From NCBI RefSeq assembly GCF_014698845.1, contig NZ_JACJTV010000009.1, positions 124,001 to 188,000 of the forward strand: a DNA stretch of 64,000 nucleotides. Reading direction: 5' to 3'. Under the pieces are notes generated by a model. The model was not told where the DNA came from. It did not search any database and was given only the letters and a program-made list of their open reading frames with translations. How positions within the stretch are numbered: position 1 is the first letter of the stretch; every line of letters begins with the position of its first letter. Shown here piece after piece: positions 35,350 to 45,745 of this stretch. This DNA comes from Coleofasciculus sp. FACHB-1120 (GTDB lineage Bacteria > Cyanobacteriota > Cyanobacteriia > Cyanobacteriales > FACHB-T130). Position numbers and translations under genes: made by a program.

Positions 35350-38300
35350 TCAGCCCTTTTTTTGCTGCTGAATCGGAATCTCAATAATAAACTCTACGCC
35401 CTGTAAGGGTAATGAAATACAACGAATCTGTCCCCGGTGACGCTCCACCACAATAGAGTAGCTGATAGACAATCCTAAGCCAGTGCCAGCCCCCACCGGC
35501 TTCGTCGTAAAGAAAGGGTCAAATATCTTCTTTTGTACTTCCTCTCTCATGCTAGGCCCATTATTCTTAATCCGGATTGCAACCCGATCCTTCTCTACAA
35601 CAGAGGTACGAATCCAAATTGTAGGTGATTGTTGATGATTCATTGTTGATGACTCATTGCCATTGTCTGTGAACGATAAACCACAAACCTCTTCTAAGGC
35701 ATCAATTGCATTACTGAGAATATTCATAAATACCTGATTCAACTGACCTGCATAACAGGTCACTTTAGGCAGGTGAGCAAATTCTTTAATCACCTCAATC
35801 CCCAATCGTTTTTGCTGAGGTTTGAGCCGATGCTGCAAAATTAACAAGGTGGATTCAATGCCTGAATGAATATCTACTGGCTTCATTTCTGCTTCATCCA
35901 ATCGCGAGAAGTTTCTCAATGACAGCACAATAGATTGGATGCGTTCGGCTCCTACCTGCATAGAAGATAAGATTTTCGGGAAGTCTTCTTTCAAATATTC
36001 CAATTCAATTGTCTCCATCTCTCGCTGAATTTCTGGAACTGGATTGGGATAAAACTGCTCATACATCTGTATAAGATTGAGCAAGTCTCGCGCATATTCA
36101 TTTGTAGGGGCAAGATTGCCGTAAATAAAATTGACTGGATTGTTAATTTCATGAGCTACTCCCGCCACCAGTTGCCCAATACTAGACATTTTTTCTGCCT
36201 GAATCAGCTGAGCTTGAGTGCGTTGTAATGCGCTTAAAGTGAGTTCTAGCTGTTGGGCTTTCTCGCGTTCTCGCGCTTCGGCTTGCCGCAATGCCTCCAG
36301 ATTAGATAGCTGAAGATGGAGATTAATTCGAGCCAGAAGTTCATTTTTCGAGATTGGTTTAATTAGATAATCGTTAGCACCAGACTTAAATCCTTCTACT
36401 AGGTCTGATACTTGATTTTTAGCAGTTAACATCAAAATGGGAAGTTCGGTAAGCGAATACTGTTCGCGGATTTTCTTGCAAACTTCATAGCCGGTCATGC
36501 GCGGCATCATTACATCCAATAAAATGATGTCAGGTCTTAACCCCTGCGTGATCGCTGCCAATGCTTCTATGCCATTGAAGGCTTGGGTTAAAGAATAGTT
36601 CTGTTCCGATAGATAGTTGACCAGCACCTGCACGTTAACTGGCTCATCATCCACTATCAAAATCTTGATGTCGCCACTTTGGGCTGCAAATTGCTGTTTA
36701 GCCGGTTGCAAATTAGCCAGTTGCAAGTTGGCAAGTTTAGGTTTCAATTTTTCAACCTTCAATTCTTCAACCTTGACCTCTTTGGAGAGGGGTAGGGTAA
36801 ACGTAAATCGTGAACCAACACCCATTTGAGATTCTACGCAAATTTCCCCATTGTGCAATTCCACGAGCTTTCTAGTAATCGCAAGACCAAGACCAGTCCC
36901 CCCATAAATTCTGGCTGTTGAGCCATCAGCTTGTTCAAAAGATTCAAAGATTTTGCCAAACTTTTCAGGGGGGATACCAATTCCCGTATCGGCAACAGTA
37001 ATCGCTAGATAAGGTACATACGCAGCCTCAACAGAATCTTCCTTCTGTCCCTCCTCGACCACAGACGCCGACACTTCTACCACACCAGAGTCTGTAAATT
37101 TAATAGCATTGCCGACCAGGTTGTAGAGAATTTGTTGCACCCGATCTTCATCAGCATTAACAAACGGTGTATTTGGAGGAATTTTATTGATCAGCTGCAA
37201 AGATTTTTTACCAATTAGAGGCTGGTTGAGAGTTAGCACCACATTGGTAATTTCTCTCATTGCCACCGGCTTAAATTTAAGCCCTAAATTTCCATGTTTC
37301 AGTTTGGAAAAATCAAGGATGTCATTGATCAAATTGGATAATCGATGAGCGCTCGATACTACCATCGATAAATTAAAAACTGTCTTCTCAGGCAGGTGTC
37401 CCGTTACACCATCTATCAGAGATTCGGTGATGCCAATGATGCCATTAAGTGGAGTGCGGAGTTCGTGGGAGGTATTTGCCAGAAACTCATCTTTTAACTC
37501 CTCCATCCGTTTGCGTTCGGTGATGTCTTGGAAACCGCTCAGCATTGCTTGCTCGCCATTGAACGCAATCGGCTGAATGGATAAGTTGATCCAAAATGGC
37601 GTTCCATCAACCTTTTTTGCCTGAAATTCGTAGTTACGGACGTACCCATTTTTAGCCATTATCTTTAGCAACTCTTTTCGAGCCTCAGAATCGTAATGAA
37701 ACTCTTGTGCATGACGACCTATCAAGTCCTGAGTGGGCAAACCCAACATTGAGCTACACGCCATGTTTGCATACAAAATCTTGCTATCAGAAAGACGGCT
37801 AATCAGTAGAGGAACGGGAGTGGTTTCGGCAATTAATCGAAATCGCTCTTCGCTTTCGCGTAAGCGATCTTCTGCTTGCTTGCGGTCATCAATTTCTTGC
37901 TTGAGGTCAGCATTTAAGACTGTCATTTCATCATAGAGTTTGGCATTTTCTAGAGAGATAGCAATTTGAGAAGACAGCATTTCTAAAATTTTCAGCCGGT
38001 CAGGTGTGAAAGCATTAGTAGTTAGATTATTTTCGAGATAAAGCAGACCAATTAGATGCGTTTGCTTAATAATTGGAAGACATAATATAGATTTTGGCTG
38101 GTATTGTAAAACGTAAGAATCTGATTTAAATAAGCCTTGGTTTGTGGCGTCGTTTAAAACTAAATTTTCCTTCGTTCTTTTTACATAATTGACAATAGCA
38201 GGAGAGACCTTTTGACTGGATTCTACGGGAATAGATTGGAGAACTGTTACCTCAGCACGATCGACTTCTCCCTCAGCAGCGATCGCTAAGTTCCCCGATT

Positions 38301-41300
38301 CTTCGAGAATGAGAAAGCCTTTCTGCGCTCCAGCATTCTCAATCACAATTTTCATCAACTTTTCTAGCAATTTGCCTAAAACGATTTCACTCGCTAAGGT
38401 TTGGCTGGCTTTCACGACTGTCGTTACATCCAACAATCCCGAATCGCTCCCAGTACTAGAAGAATTTATGTTGCTCAGACTCCCCGTTTTGGCGGTTGCA
38501 GATACCCCGGAAAAGAACTGCGGATATTTTTCTTCTACATCATTCACTTTAGCGATCGCGCCCCATTTAAGATAGCCATAGTGAGCTTCCATAATATGGG
38601 CTTTTGCCAGCACGGTGTATCCTTTACCCAGAAAGAACTTTGCAGCTAGTTCATTGGCTATCGCTTCGTTCTGGATATAATCGTTTTCTCTCGCTGAGTT
38701 AATTGACTTTTCATATAAATCCAGAGCCTCCTCATCTTTGCCGTTAATCCGTGCTATTTCAGCGGACATTAATAAATATTTGTGTAAAAAGTTGTCCGGG
38801 CAAGCTTCAGACCACTTCCTCATCTTTTCTACATTTATTAATAGATTTTCCATGACCGGCTCTTTCTCGGCTTCCCGCAAATTAGGGTAAAGAGCTGCTT
38901 GGATTAAAGTAGAATAAAAATAATGTTCCGGGATCATGATAGTCGCAAAGGGAATCGAGATAAGGGTTTCCCCATCTGCGATCGCTTTCATCGCGTCATC
39001 ATATTCTCCGTACAAATAAAGTATTTGAGCCTTCAAAATACAATAAGTAACATAAAGAGCTGGAACCTTTTTCAATTCATCCCGATGCTCTTCTTCTTTA
39101 AAATTATTATCGTTGAAACTCGTTTTTTCTTCTGTTTCTCCTTTTAAACTTAAAGCAAACTTTTGGATGACTAAAAACATATCAATAAAAGAGCGAATCT
39201 TCTTTTTTAATGTAAATTCTAAATATTTTTGTGCTTCTTGATAAACTTCATCCAAATTATCTCCTTTGAATGCTAATTTAACAGCTCTGTAGTAAGCTGA
39301 ATAAGTAGCCCATTGAAAATCGCCAATTTCAATTCCGTCCTGAAAACCATTTTTTAAATATCCCTCGCACTCTGTCCTCAAATGATTTTTCCAGTGACTA
39401 ATGTATGAGCCAAAAATCATGTTAAGTTTACATTTAAGGGTTATATTATTAAATTTTTTATTCACTTTTAAGGCTAATTCACCATATTGATAAGCTGCTT
39501 CAAATTCATCTCTTCCTGCCAGAGTCCACCCATAAGACATATAGGCAAAAGAAGTGACATTTGAATTGCCATATTTCAAGGATATGTTAACCATTTTTAA
39601 CATTATTGAATCAAATATGTGCTTGCCGATAAATCGGGCAGGCGGAGTCATATTTATAAGAATCTTTGTAGCAGCTACTTTCTCCAGATCGGTCATATCC
39701 GGTGCATCAATTAAATCTTTAACTGCTCGCCCTGCCAGATTTTCTTTAACCTTTTGAGCCTCAGCTTCTATTACTTTTGTTAGTTCCTCTTCACCATCGG
39801 GGAGGTCGATACCAAATAATCTCAATCCTGTTTTACCGATTTCAATTGCTTCTTTAGTTTTCATCAAGTTGGTCGTATATATAATGATTTTTAGGATATA
39901 TACGCTTGCTTTTTCCAAGTTTGATGAGGCCTTATTCAAAATAATGTCAAAAAATCTTTCGCATTCACCAATATTTCCATTTAGATATTCGCATTCTGCA
40001 CGTTCTTTATAAAGAGATAATGTTAACGGATACTGCAATTCCCATTTATTATGCGAAAGCAGTTCCATTCCGGTAGTTATATATTTTAAGGCGGGTTCAA
40101 AAGCCGTAGATAGCTTGGCTTTTTTACCAGCGGTTAGATTTAAATTTGCTAGCTCATATCTTTCCTCTAGGTTATTTATAATGTCTTTGCCACAATTAAG
40201 TTGATTAACAACATCAAAAATTTTGTCTTCTAGTTCTTCTCGATCTGTATTTCTAAGTAATAGTTGACCTACTTTGAGATGAACCTGTTGTTTATCAGTT
40301 TCTGGGATTAAGGAATAAACGGCTTGCTGTACTCGGTCATGTAGAAATTTGTAGAAAACTGCTAAATCATCATTAGAAGCCTTTAAAGTATCTTCTATAT
40401 AAGATTCAACATATTTATATGCATTACCAATGGGTAGAATAAGTCCTTCCTTAAGGGCTTCCCGAAGTTCAATAGATGTTTCTATCTGAGACTTTTCATT
40501 AACAATCGATAAAACTTTTAAATTAAATTCATTGCCGATGCAAGCTGCAAGTTTTAGGGCTTTCTGAGTAGATTCGGAAAGTTTTTTAACTTTTTTTACC
40601 ATTAACTCAACTACATTATCAGTGATCTCCACTCCTCGAATTTGTTCAATATCCCACTGCCAAGAACCCCGTTTCAAGTTAAAATTAACCAGATTCTCTT
40701 CGTAAAGAGATTTTAAAAACTGGGTTAAAAAGAAGGGATTGCCATTCGTTTTCTTAAAAACTAATTCTGCTAAATGATTTGAATTTTTTGAATCGGATTT
40801 AAGCGTATCGACAATTAGGGAATTTACATTGTTAAGAACTAAAGAGTTCAGAGATATAGTATTCACTGTAATCTCGCTCTTTTTAATTTCCTCCAAGGTC
40901 AGCATCAAAGGATGAGTTGCACTCACTTCGTTATTTCGGTAAGCCCCAATCATGAGTAAGTATTGACTATCCGGATCGGTCATCAATAGACAAATTAATT
41001 TCAATGAGGCTGAATCTGCCCATTGCAAGTCATCCAGGAATAAGACTAGGGGATGGTCTTTTGTCGTAAAAACACTAAGGAACTTTTGAAAAACTAAATT
41101 CAATCGATTTTGGGCTTCTGCTGGAGCAAGTTCTGGAACTTGCGGTTGTTTGCCGAGAATGAATTCCACTTCAGGAATTACATCAATAATGACTTGACCG
41201 TTGCAACCCAGAGATTCTAATAGTTGGGTTTTCCAAAAGTCTATTTTTTCTTCACTTTCCGTTAAAAGTTGCCGAACTAATTCTTGAAAAGCTTGAATTA

Positions 41301-42405
41301 GGGAAACATAGGGAATATTCCGTTTGAACTGGTCAAATTTGCCCGAAATGAAATAACCTCTTTGCCGCACAATTGGTTTATGAATTTCATTGACTAAAGC
41401 TGATTTACCAATTCCCGAAAAGCCAGAAACTAGCATCATTTCAGTCGAGCCGCAGCTAACTCTTTCAAAAGCTGCCATTAGAGAAGCAATTTCGGAGTCT
41501 CGACCATAAAGTTTTTGGGGGATTTGAAATTTATCGGAGATATCGTGTTTACCGAGCGGGAAGTTGTTAATCTTTCCAGTACTTTCCAGATGAGTTAAAC
41601 AAATATCTAGATCAGCCTTGAGTCCAAAGGCGCTTTGATAGCGATCTTCAGCATTTTTAGATAATAACTTCATTACGATGTCAGACACCGCTTGTGGAAT
41701 GCTTGGATTTAGATGTTGGGGTGGAATTGGAAGGCTGGCAATATGACAGTGAACTAACTCCATCGGATCGTTAGATTGAAAAGGCACCCTTCCAGTTAGC
41801 ATTTCGTAAAAGGTGATGCCCAAGGAATAAAAGTCAGTACGATAATCAATTGAGCGATTCATCCTCCCCGTTTGCTCTGGCGATATGTAGGCAAGGGTGC
41901 CTTCTAGCAAATTGGGATTGCCAATCATCTGGTTTTCTCTGGACAGACGCGAGGCAATGCTAAAATCGGTAATTTTTACCAATCCTGTTTCTGGATTGAT
42001 AATAATATTTTGAGGTTTAATATCCTTGTGGATAATGTTGTTTTGATGTAACTGACTAATTGTTTCTGAAATATTGATAATTATTTGGAGCTTTCTCTTT
42101 AAATTAATTTTATTTTTTAAAAGAAAATTATATAGTGAATCCCCACCACAATCTTCCAAAATTAAGAACCAATATTGATTATATTTTTCTAACTCTAAAG
42201 GTTTAACGATTCCTGAGATAGGTAAGTTATAAGCTATGTCGTATTGATGTTTAAGCTTGGCAATTTCGGTGAGAGCTGGATACTCTTGCCAAAGAGCCTT
42301 AACAATAACAGGTTGATTTCCTTGATGGCGATACCCTCGGAAAACAACTGTTTTTGTTCCTTCATAGATTTTTGATGTGATTGTATAACCGGGAATTTTT
42401 AGCAT
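35350..42405 (-). CDS. HstK-type Ser/Thr-His kinase: STK-AAA-GAF-PAS-HK-REC-HK
   Basis: 2351 residues. Residues 1-270: protein kinase with catalytic HKDIKPQN and APE-equivalent SPEQTGRMNRSIDYRTDFYSLG, but DFS in place of DFG and a poor glycine loop. ~295-560: AAA/STAND-type ATPase (GFSGIGKSAL; VLFLDDLQWAD). ~560-1320: helical, TPR-like repeats. GAF ~1330-1490, PAS ~1530-1640. First histidine kinase with His in [11 protein letters not shown] (~1647) and ATPase GGTGLGLAIT; receiver (~1912-2035) with Asp in ILLDVMMPRM; second histidine kinase with GVAHEINNPVNF (~2085) and [12 protein letters not shown]. Two complete His-kinase cores in one chain are unusual for the family. Cyanobacterial relatives act in stress and nitrogen or iron responses; the signal here is unknown. 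Linkers hold short DNA repeats (35630-35665, 36684-36780). Confidence 0.92.
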   Translation of the reverse strand: MLKIPGYTITSKIYEGTKTVVFRGYRHQGNQPVIVKALWQEYPALTEIAKLKHQYDIAYNLPISGIVKPLELEKYNQYWFLILEDCGGDSLYNFLLKNKINLKRKLQIIINISETISQLHQNNIIHKDIKPQNIIINPETGLVKITDFSIASRLSRENQMIGNPNLLEGTLAYISPEQTGRMNRSIDYRTDFYSLGITFYEMLTGRVPFQSNDPMELVHCHIASLPIPPQHLNPSIPQAVSDIVMKLLSKNAEDRYQSAFGLKADLDICLTHLESTGKINNFPLGKHDISDKFQIPQKLYGRDSEIASLMAAFERVSCGSTEMMLVSGFSGIGKSALVNEIHKPIVRQRGYFISGKFDQFKRNIPYVSLIQAFQELVRQLLTESEEKIDFWKTQLLESLGCNGQVIIDVIPEVEFILGKQPQVPELAPAEAQNRLNLVFQKFLSVFTTKDHPLVLFLDDLQWADSASLKLICLLMTDPDSQYLLMIGAYRNNEVSATHPLMLTLEEIKKSEITVNTISLNSLVLNNVNSLIVDTLKSDSKNSNHLAELVFKKTNGNPFFLTQFLKSLYEENLVNFNLKRGSWQWDIEQIRGVEITDNVVELMVKKVKKLSESTQKALKLAACIGNEFNLKVLSIVNEKSQIETSIELREALKEGLILPIGNAYKYVESYIEDTLKASNDDLAVFYKFLHDRVQQAVYSLIPETDKQQVHLKVGQLLLRNTDREELEDKIFDVVNQLNCGKDIINNLEERYELANLNLTAGKKAKLSTAFEPALKYITTGMELLSHNKWELQYPLTLSLYKERAECEYLNGNIGECERFFDIILNKASSNLEKASVYILKIIIYTTNLMKTKEAIEIGKTGLRLFGIDLPDGEEELTKVIEAEAQKVKENLAGRAVKDLIDAPDMTDLEKVAATKILINMTPPARFIGKHIFDSIMLKMVNISLKYGNSNVTSFAYMSYGWTLAGRDEFEAAYQYGELALKVNKKFNNITLKCKLNMIFGSYISHWKNHLRTECEGYLKNGFQDGIEIGDFQWATYSAYYRAVKLAFKGDNLDEVYQEAQKYLEFTLKKKIRSFIDMFLVIQKFALSLKGETEEKTSFNDNNFKEEEHRDELKKVPALYVTYCILKAQILYLYGEYDDAMKAIADGETLISIPFATIMIPEHYFYSTLIQAALYPNLREAEKEPVMENLLINVEKMRKWSEACPDNFLHKYLLMSAEIARINGKDEEALDLYEKSINSARENDYIQNEAIANELAAKFFLGKGYTVLAKAHIMEAHYGYLKWGAIAKVNDVEEKYPQFFSGVSATAKTGSLSNINSSSTGSDSGLLDVTTVVKASQTLASEIVLGKLLEKLMKIVIENAGAQKGFLILEESGNLAIAAEGEVDRAEVTVLQSIPVESSQKVSPAIVNYVKRTKENLVLNDATNQGLFKSDSYVLQYQPKSILCLPIIKQTHLIGLLYLENNLTTNAFTPDRLKILEMLSSQIAISLENAKLYDEMTVLNADLKQEIDDRKQAEDRLRESEERFRLIAETTPVPLLISRLSDSKILYANMACSSMLGLPTQDLIGRHAQEFHYDSEARKELLKIMAKNGYVRNYEFQAKKVDGTPFWINLSIQPIAFNGEQAMLSGFQDITERKRMEELKDEFLANTSHELRTPLNGIIGITESLIDGVTGHLPEKTVFNLSMVVSSAHRLSNLINDILDFSKLKHGNLGLKFKPVAMREITNVVLTLNQPLIGKKSLQLINKIPPNTPFVNADEDRVQQILYNLVGNAIKFTDSGVVEVSASVVEEGQKEDSVEAAYVPYLAITVADTGIGIPPEKFGKIFESFEQADGSTARIYGGTGLGLAITRKLVELHNGEICVESQMGVGSRFTFTLPLSKEVKVEELKVEKLKPKLANLQLANLQPAKQQFAAQSGDIKILIVDDEPVNVQVLVNYLSEQNYSLTQAFNGIEALAAITQGLRPDIILLDVMMPRMTGYEVCKKIREQYSLTELPILMLTAKNQVSDLVEGFKSGANDYLIKPISKNELLARINLHLQLSNLEALRQAEAREREKAQQLELTLSALQRTQAQLIQAEKMSSIGQLVAGVAHEINNPVNFIYGNLAPTNEYARDLLNLIQMYEQFYPNPVPEIQREMETIELEYLKEDFPKILSSMQVGAERIQSIVLSLRNFSRLDEAEMKPVDIHSGIESTLLILQHRLKPQQKRLGIEVIKEFAHLPKVTCYAGQLNQVFMNILSNAIDALEEVCGLSFTDNGNESSTMNHQQSPTIWIRTSVVEKDRVAIRIKNNGPSMREEVQKKIFDPFFTTKPVGAGTGLGLSISYSIVVERHRGQIRCISLPLQGVEFIIEIPIQQQKKG

Positions 42406-42798
42406 AATTTTTTTTTAAACTGGCAACTACAGTTAATTACAGTGTTTCGCTCAGCAGGAATGTGCAGGGTATTTATACAGTAATCTTTCGTCAAACTGCG
42501 AGGTTGATAAGCTGGATACAAATGTTGCTGTTAGCCTGCTATTAGTCTAAGTTTAGTCAACGAAATAATGGAACAGACTAAATTTAAAGGGGGAATCAGT
42601 GTAAGAACTTCCGGATTTAAATGTTCAATCTGCCGGCAATCCAGCATCAGAATCGCTGATTCTGCTATTGATGCCTGAAAAACAATCCAGCTTTGCTGTT
42701 TTCTGGGCATAGTGGTCTACTAAGGCGGTGAGTATTTTGATTGTACAGAGTGACGGCTGTGGCATCACTCTATACTAGGAGAAGCAATATTAAACCTC
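42406..42798. other. Gap between HstK-type kinase and CFA-synthase-like gene
   Basis: 393 bp. It contains an inverted repeat CAGAATC-GCT-GATTCTG (42648-42664), which may end the upstream minus-strand transcript or form part of the kinase leader. No ORF or RNA gene is recognised. Confidence 0.4.
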
Positions 42799-44079
42799 TT
42801 AATATAACCAATCTTTACGGGTGAATGGCAATTTCCACGCTTTATCTGCTCGTCGCCGCAATAGGACTTGATAAATGCCCATGTGGTTCTGTTCAAAGGC
42901 AAGAGCGAAACCAATGAGATAGAGTCGCCATAATCGGACTTTACGTTCGCTGCTGAGGGCGATCGCTTTCTCCATTACTGCATCCAGATTAGCCGCCCAA
43001 CACCGCATTGTTTTGGCGTAGTGTATTCGCCAAGCATCAACATCGACAATTTCCCATCCCGTCTCTTCAGCGACAGCTAAAGAATCGGACAGCCTGGACA
43101 GCTCTCCGTCTGGGAAGATATAACGTTGAACAAAGCGCTCGTTGAGGCTGGAACCGTCCCATTTTTCGGACGCGGTGATGCCGTGATTGAGAAACAAACC
43201 CCCAGGCTTCAAGGTAGATAAGGCACTCTGAAAATAAATCGGGTAGTTTTTAATTCCCACGTGTTCAACCATCCCAATCGAAACAATTTTGTCAAAAGTT
43301 GGCGTTTGGGGTAAGTTGCGATAGTCGAGAAGCTCGACTTTTAGCTGGGTTTCCAAACCTTCTTTCGCGATCGCTTGTTGGTTAAAAGCCAGCTGTTCTT
43401 TACTCAGAGTAATGCCATATCCCTTCACTCCGTAATGAGTTACAGCCCAACGTAGCAAAGCTCCCCAGCCACAGCCAATATCTAATAAATATTCCCCTGG
43501 TTTTAATTGGAGTTTACGGCAGATCAAATCAAGCTTTGCCTGCTGAGCTTCTTGCAGGCTTATCTGGGGATGTTCAAAATAGGCACAAGAATAGACGAGT
43601 AAAGGATCGAGCCAAAGACGGTAAAAATCATTGCCGACATCATAGTGATATTGAACAACTGCTAAGTCGCGATCGCGACTATGAGTGATAAATTTCTGCC
43701 AAGGTGATTTCTCTGGCTGCGAGAAAGGTAATTGGGGTAGACTCAACGCTTCCATCCAAGCTTTGATTGCTTTTGTGCGATCGCATTGGGAAAAAGAAAG
43801 CGCTTCTAAGAGCATCAGATCGTCGATGTTACCTGTAAAGTCCAAAAAACCCTGAAGATAAGCTTCCGCTAGAACCAAAGGATCTTGACTCAGAATTAGA
43901 GTCCGGATGACTCCGGGATGATGAATCTGTAAAGTGAGTTGAGGAAGCGAGTCATCAATTGTTTCATTAGTCAGTATCTTGTCTGTCCCCCAGCAATCGA
44001 TGCAGAATTTCAGAGGCAGTAGAGAAAACCGTTCGCTCAAGATATCTCGGATGCTGGTAGGAACACAAGAATATGACAT
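42799..44079 (-). CDS. Cyclopropane-fatty-acyl-phospholipid synthase family methyltransferase
   Basis: 426 residues. The enzyme family adds a SAM-derived methylene (or methyl) group across the double bond of membrane phospholipid acyl chains. The N-terminal lipid-binding domain (AEAYLQGFLDFTGNIDDLM) precedes the catalytic domain: QYHYDVGNDFYRLWLD, SAM motif LLDIGCGWGALLRW, VSIGMVEHVGIKNY, and the late HYAKTMRCWAANL. Equivalents of the catalytic Cys (YSCAYF), Glu (GMVEHVG), His (LNHGIT) and Tyr (IHYAKT) of E. coli Cfa are present. A fatty-acid desaturase gene follows on the same strand after 612 bp; it could supply the double bond. A methyl-branched rather than cyclopropane product is possible. 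Confidence 0.87.
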   Translation of the reverse strand: MSYSCVPTSIRDILSERFSLLPLKFCIDCWGTDKILTNETIDDSLPQLTLQIHHPGVIRTLILSQDPLVLAEAYLQGFLDFTGNIDDLMLLEALSFSQCDRTKAIKAWMEALSLPQLPFSQPEKSPWQKFITHSRDRDLAVVQYHYDVGNDFYRLWLDPLLVYSCAYFEHPQISLQEAQQAKLDLICRKLQLKPGEYLLDIGCGWGALLRWAVTHYGVKGYGITLSKEQLAFNQQAIAKEGLETQLKVELLDYRNLPQTPTFDKIVSIGMVEHVGIKNYPIYFQSALSTLKPGGLFLNHGITASEKWDGSSLNERFVQRYIFPDGELSRLSDSLAVAEETGWEIVDVDAWRIHYAKTMRCWAANLDAVMEKAIALSSERKVRLWRLYLIGFALAFEQNHMGIYQVLLRRRADKAWKLPFTRKDWLY

Positions 44080-44432
44080 AGTTGATTTAGCGTGTTAATG
44101 GTTATGTATCAGTAGCAATTGGGAATTTGGGATTTACTCTCACCCAACGGTGAGGCAACTTTATCCTGACGATGTATCGCAACAACGCCGAAATGGTACT
44201 AATGATGAGTTGACAACTCACCCATTCATATCTACAGACAAATAACCAATAATCACTAAGACTGCGTGCAAATTTTTCTACACCTGTCTAATCGGAGGTG
44301 AAACGACTGCGCGATCGCAGACTCGCCAAATCCATAAATATGGCGGTAGAAAATATAGCAATTCTCTATTGGATAGAGTATGGTTTAACCCCACTCCAAC
44401 TCCTCTCCGCTTGTCCGGGAGGGATTCAATAT

Positions 44433-44458
44433 ACCCGTCTCCGTGAACGGAGACGGGT
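44433..44458. repeat. 11-bp hairpin with TGAA tetraloop
   Basis: ACCCGTCTCCG at 44433-44443 pairs with CGGAGACGGGT at 44448-44458. GC-rich stem, no T-run on either side, so more likely a dispersed repeat than a terminator. Confidence 0.7.
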
Positions 44459-44542
44459 TGGGGGTGAGATTCTTGAGATTGCACTAAGAAGTGAAAACCC
44501 CTATAAACCTAATTTGTAGAGGCGGGTAATCCCCACTAAAAG

Positions 44543-44569
44543 TAGGGGCACGGCATTGCCGTGCCCCTA
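44543..44569. repeat. 13-bp near-perfect palindrome (GGGGCACGGCA type)
   Basis: TAGGGGCACGGCA at 44543-44555 and its complement at 44557-44569 with a single-base centre. A related sequence (TAGGCACGGCAATGCCGTTCCCC) lies at 26930-26952, so this is a dispersed repeat family. Confidence 0.75.
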
Positions 44570-44691
44570 GGAAATTTTCGGATATCAGGGTGTAACGCTT
44601 TCTAACAACGCCTAACAACATTTTTGAGTTAGTCCAGGCGTTTTATATCAAAATGATATGCTTTCAGCAGCTAATGGATCAAATTCACCCA

Positions 44692-45618
44692 CTATCCAAC
44701 TGAAGAAGTGATGCTTTTCAGTTCGATTTCGCTTGAGGATGGAACTTTGACATTCCAGACAAGCCCTAGGCGATTGAGGGCGAGGATACCCAGCCAACCG
44801 AAATCAAGTTGCCACCATCTAAGTCCAAACTTTGCTGAGTGCTGGAAGGCATGGTGGTTATTGTGCCATCCTTCACCGAGGGTCATGATGGCGACGAAAA
44901 GGTTGTTCTTACTTAGATCGTCTGTGGGAAATTGGCGTTTCCCCCAAAGGTGGCAAACTGAGTTGACGCTAAAAGTAAATTGATGCAAGAGGAAAATCCG
45001 GATACCTCCTCCCCAGATTAAGCCTCTTAATGCTCCTGACCACGACCCGGTTAAGACTCCACCCAGAAGCGTCGGGATTAAGAGGGAAAGTAGCACCCAG
45101 AGGATGTAGAGCTGGTCGATTTTTTGGACAACTTTGTCACGATTGAGATCCGAGACATAGGGGTATGGGGGCGTCCAATCGACGTTTAGCAGCCAGCCAG
45201 TATGGGCGTGCCAAAAGCCTTGAACAACTCCCCAAAACCCTTCTCCGTGGATATTTGGTGAGTGGAAGTCTTGTTGAGTATCTGAGTAGAGGTGATGACA
45301 GCGATGGTGGCTCACCCAGCTGGCGACTGGGCCTTGACCTGCCATGCAGCCAGCGATCGCTAAAAAGGCCCGCACAAATGCCCCCGCCTGAAAGGCACGA
45401 TGGGTGAAAAACCTGTGATAGCCCACAGTGATGCCAAAGAAAGTCAGGGCATACATTCCTACGAGTAGGCTCAGATCCAGCGGCTGGACCCCGCGTTCCC
45501 AGAAGATGATAGCCAGGGTCGCAGCAATAAATCCCACCACAGGCATGGCGACGACGATGACATTCAGTGTTTTCTGAAAATTGTTGATTTTAGAAGGATT
45601 GGAGAAAGAGATTGACAC
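44692..45618 (-). CDS. Delta9-type fatty-acid desaturase (DesC/acyl-CoA desaturase family)
   Basis: 308 residues. Membrane di-iron enzyme introducing the first double bond in acyl chains. The three His boxes are complete: GYHRFFTHRAF, SHHRCHHLYSD and EGWHNNHHAFQHSA. Hydrophobic segments near residues 20-60, 85-100 and 170-215 fit the family's membrane topology. In cyanobacteria the substrate is an acyl lipid and the electron donor ferredoxin. It follows the M23 peptidase gene by 127 bp on the minus strand and precedes the CFA-synthase-like gene, suggesting a lipid-modification pair. Confidence 0.92.
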   Translation of the reverse strand: MSISFSNPSKINNFQKTLNVIVVAMPVVGFIAATLAIIFWERGVQPLDLSLLVGMYALTFFGITVGYHRFFTHRAFQAGAFVRAFLAIAGCMAGQGPVASWVSHHRCHHLYSDTQQDFHSPNIHGEGFWGVVQGFWHAHTGWLLNVDWTPPYPYVSDLNRDKVVQKIDQLYILWVLLSLLIPTLLGGVLTGSWSGALRGLIWGGGIRIFLLHQFTFSVNSVCHLWGKRQFPTDDLSKNNLFVAIMTLGEGWHNNHHAFQHSAKFGLRWWQLDFGWLGILALNRLGLVWNVKVPSSSEIELKSITSSVG

Positions 45619-45745
45619 TTGTTTGGTTGAAATAGACTACTCGCGCAATAAAACTAAGAATATCTGATTGTTTGCCGTTAAATTCCCGAATAATTGTCCA
45701 TTTTAGGGCTGATACGAGTCTGTTTCCATAAGCCTAAAGGAAGGT

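Larger units (their letters stand above)
44080..44691. other. 612-bp gap rich in palindromic repeats
   Basis: Upstream of the CFA-synthase-like gene on the minus strand. It holds two strong palindromes (listed separately) and C/T-rich text (CCCCACTCCAACTCCTCTCCG) typical of dispersed intergenic repeats in filamentous cyanobacteria. No protein-coding ORF is convincing. Confidence 0.5.
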
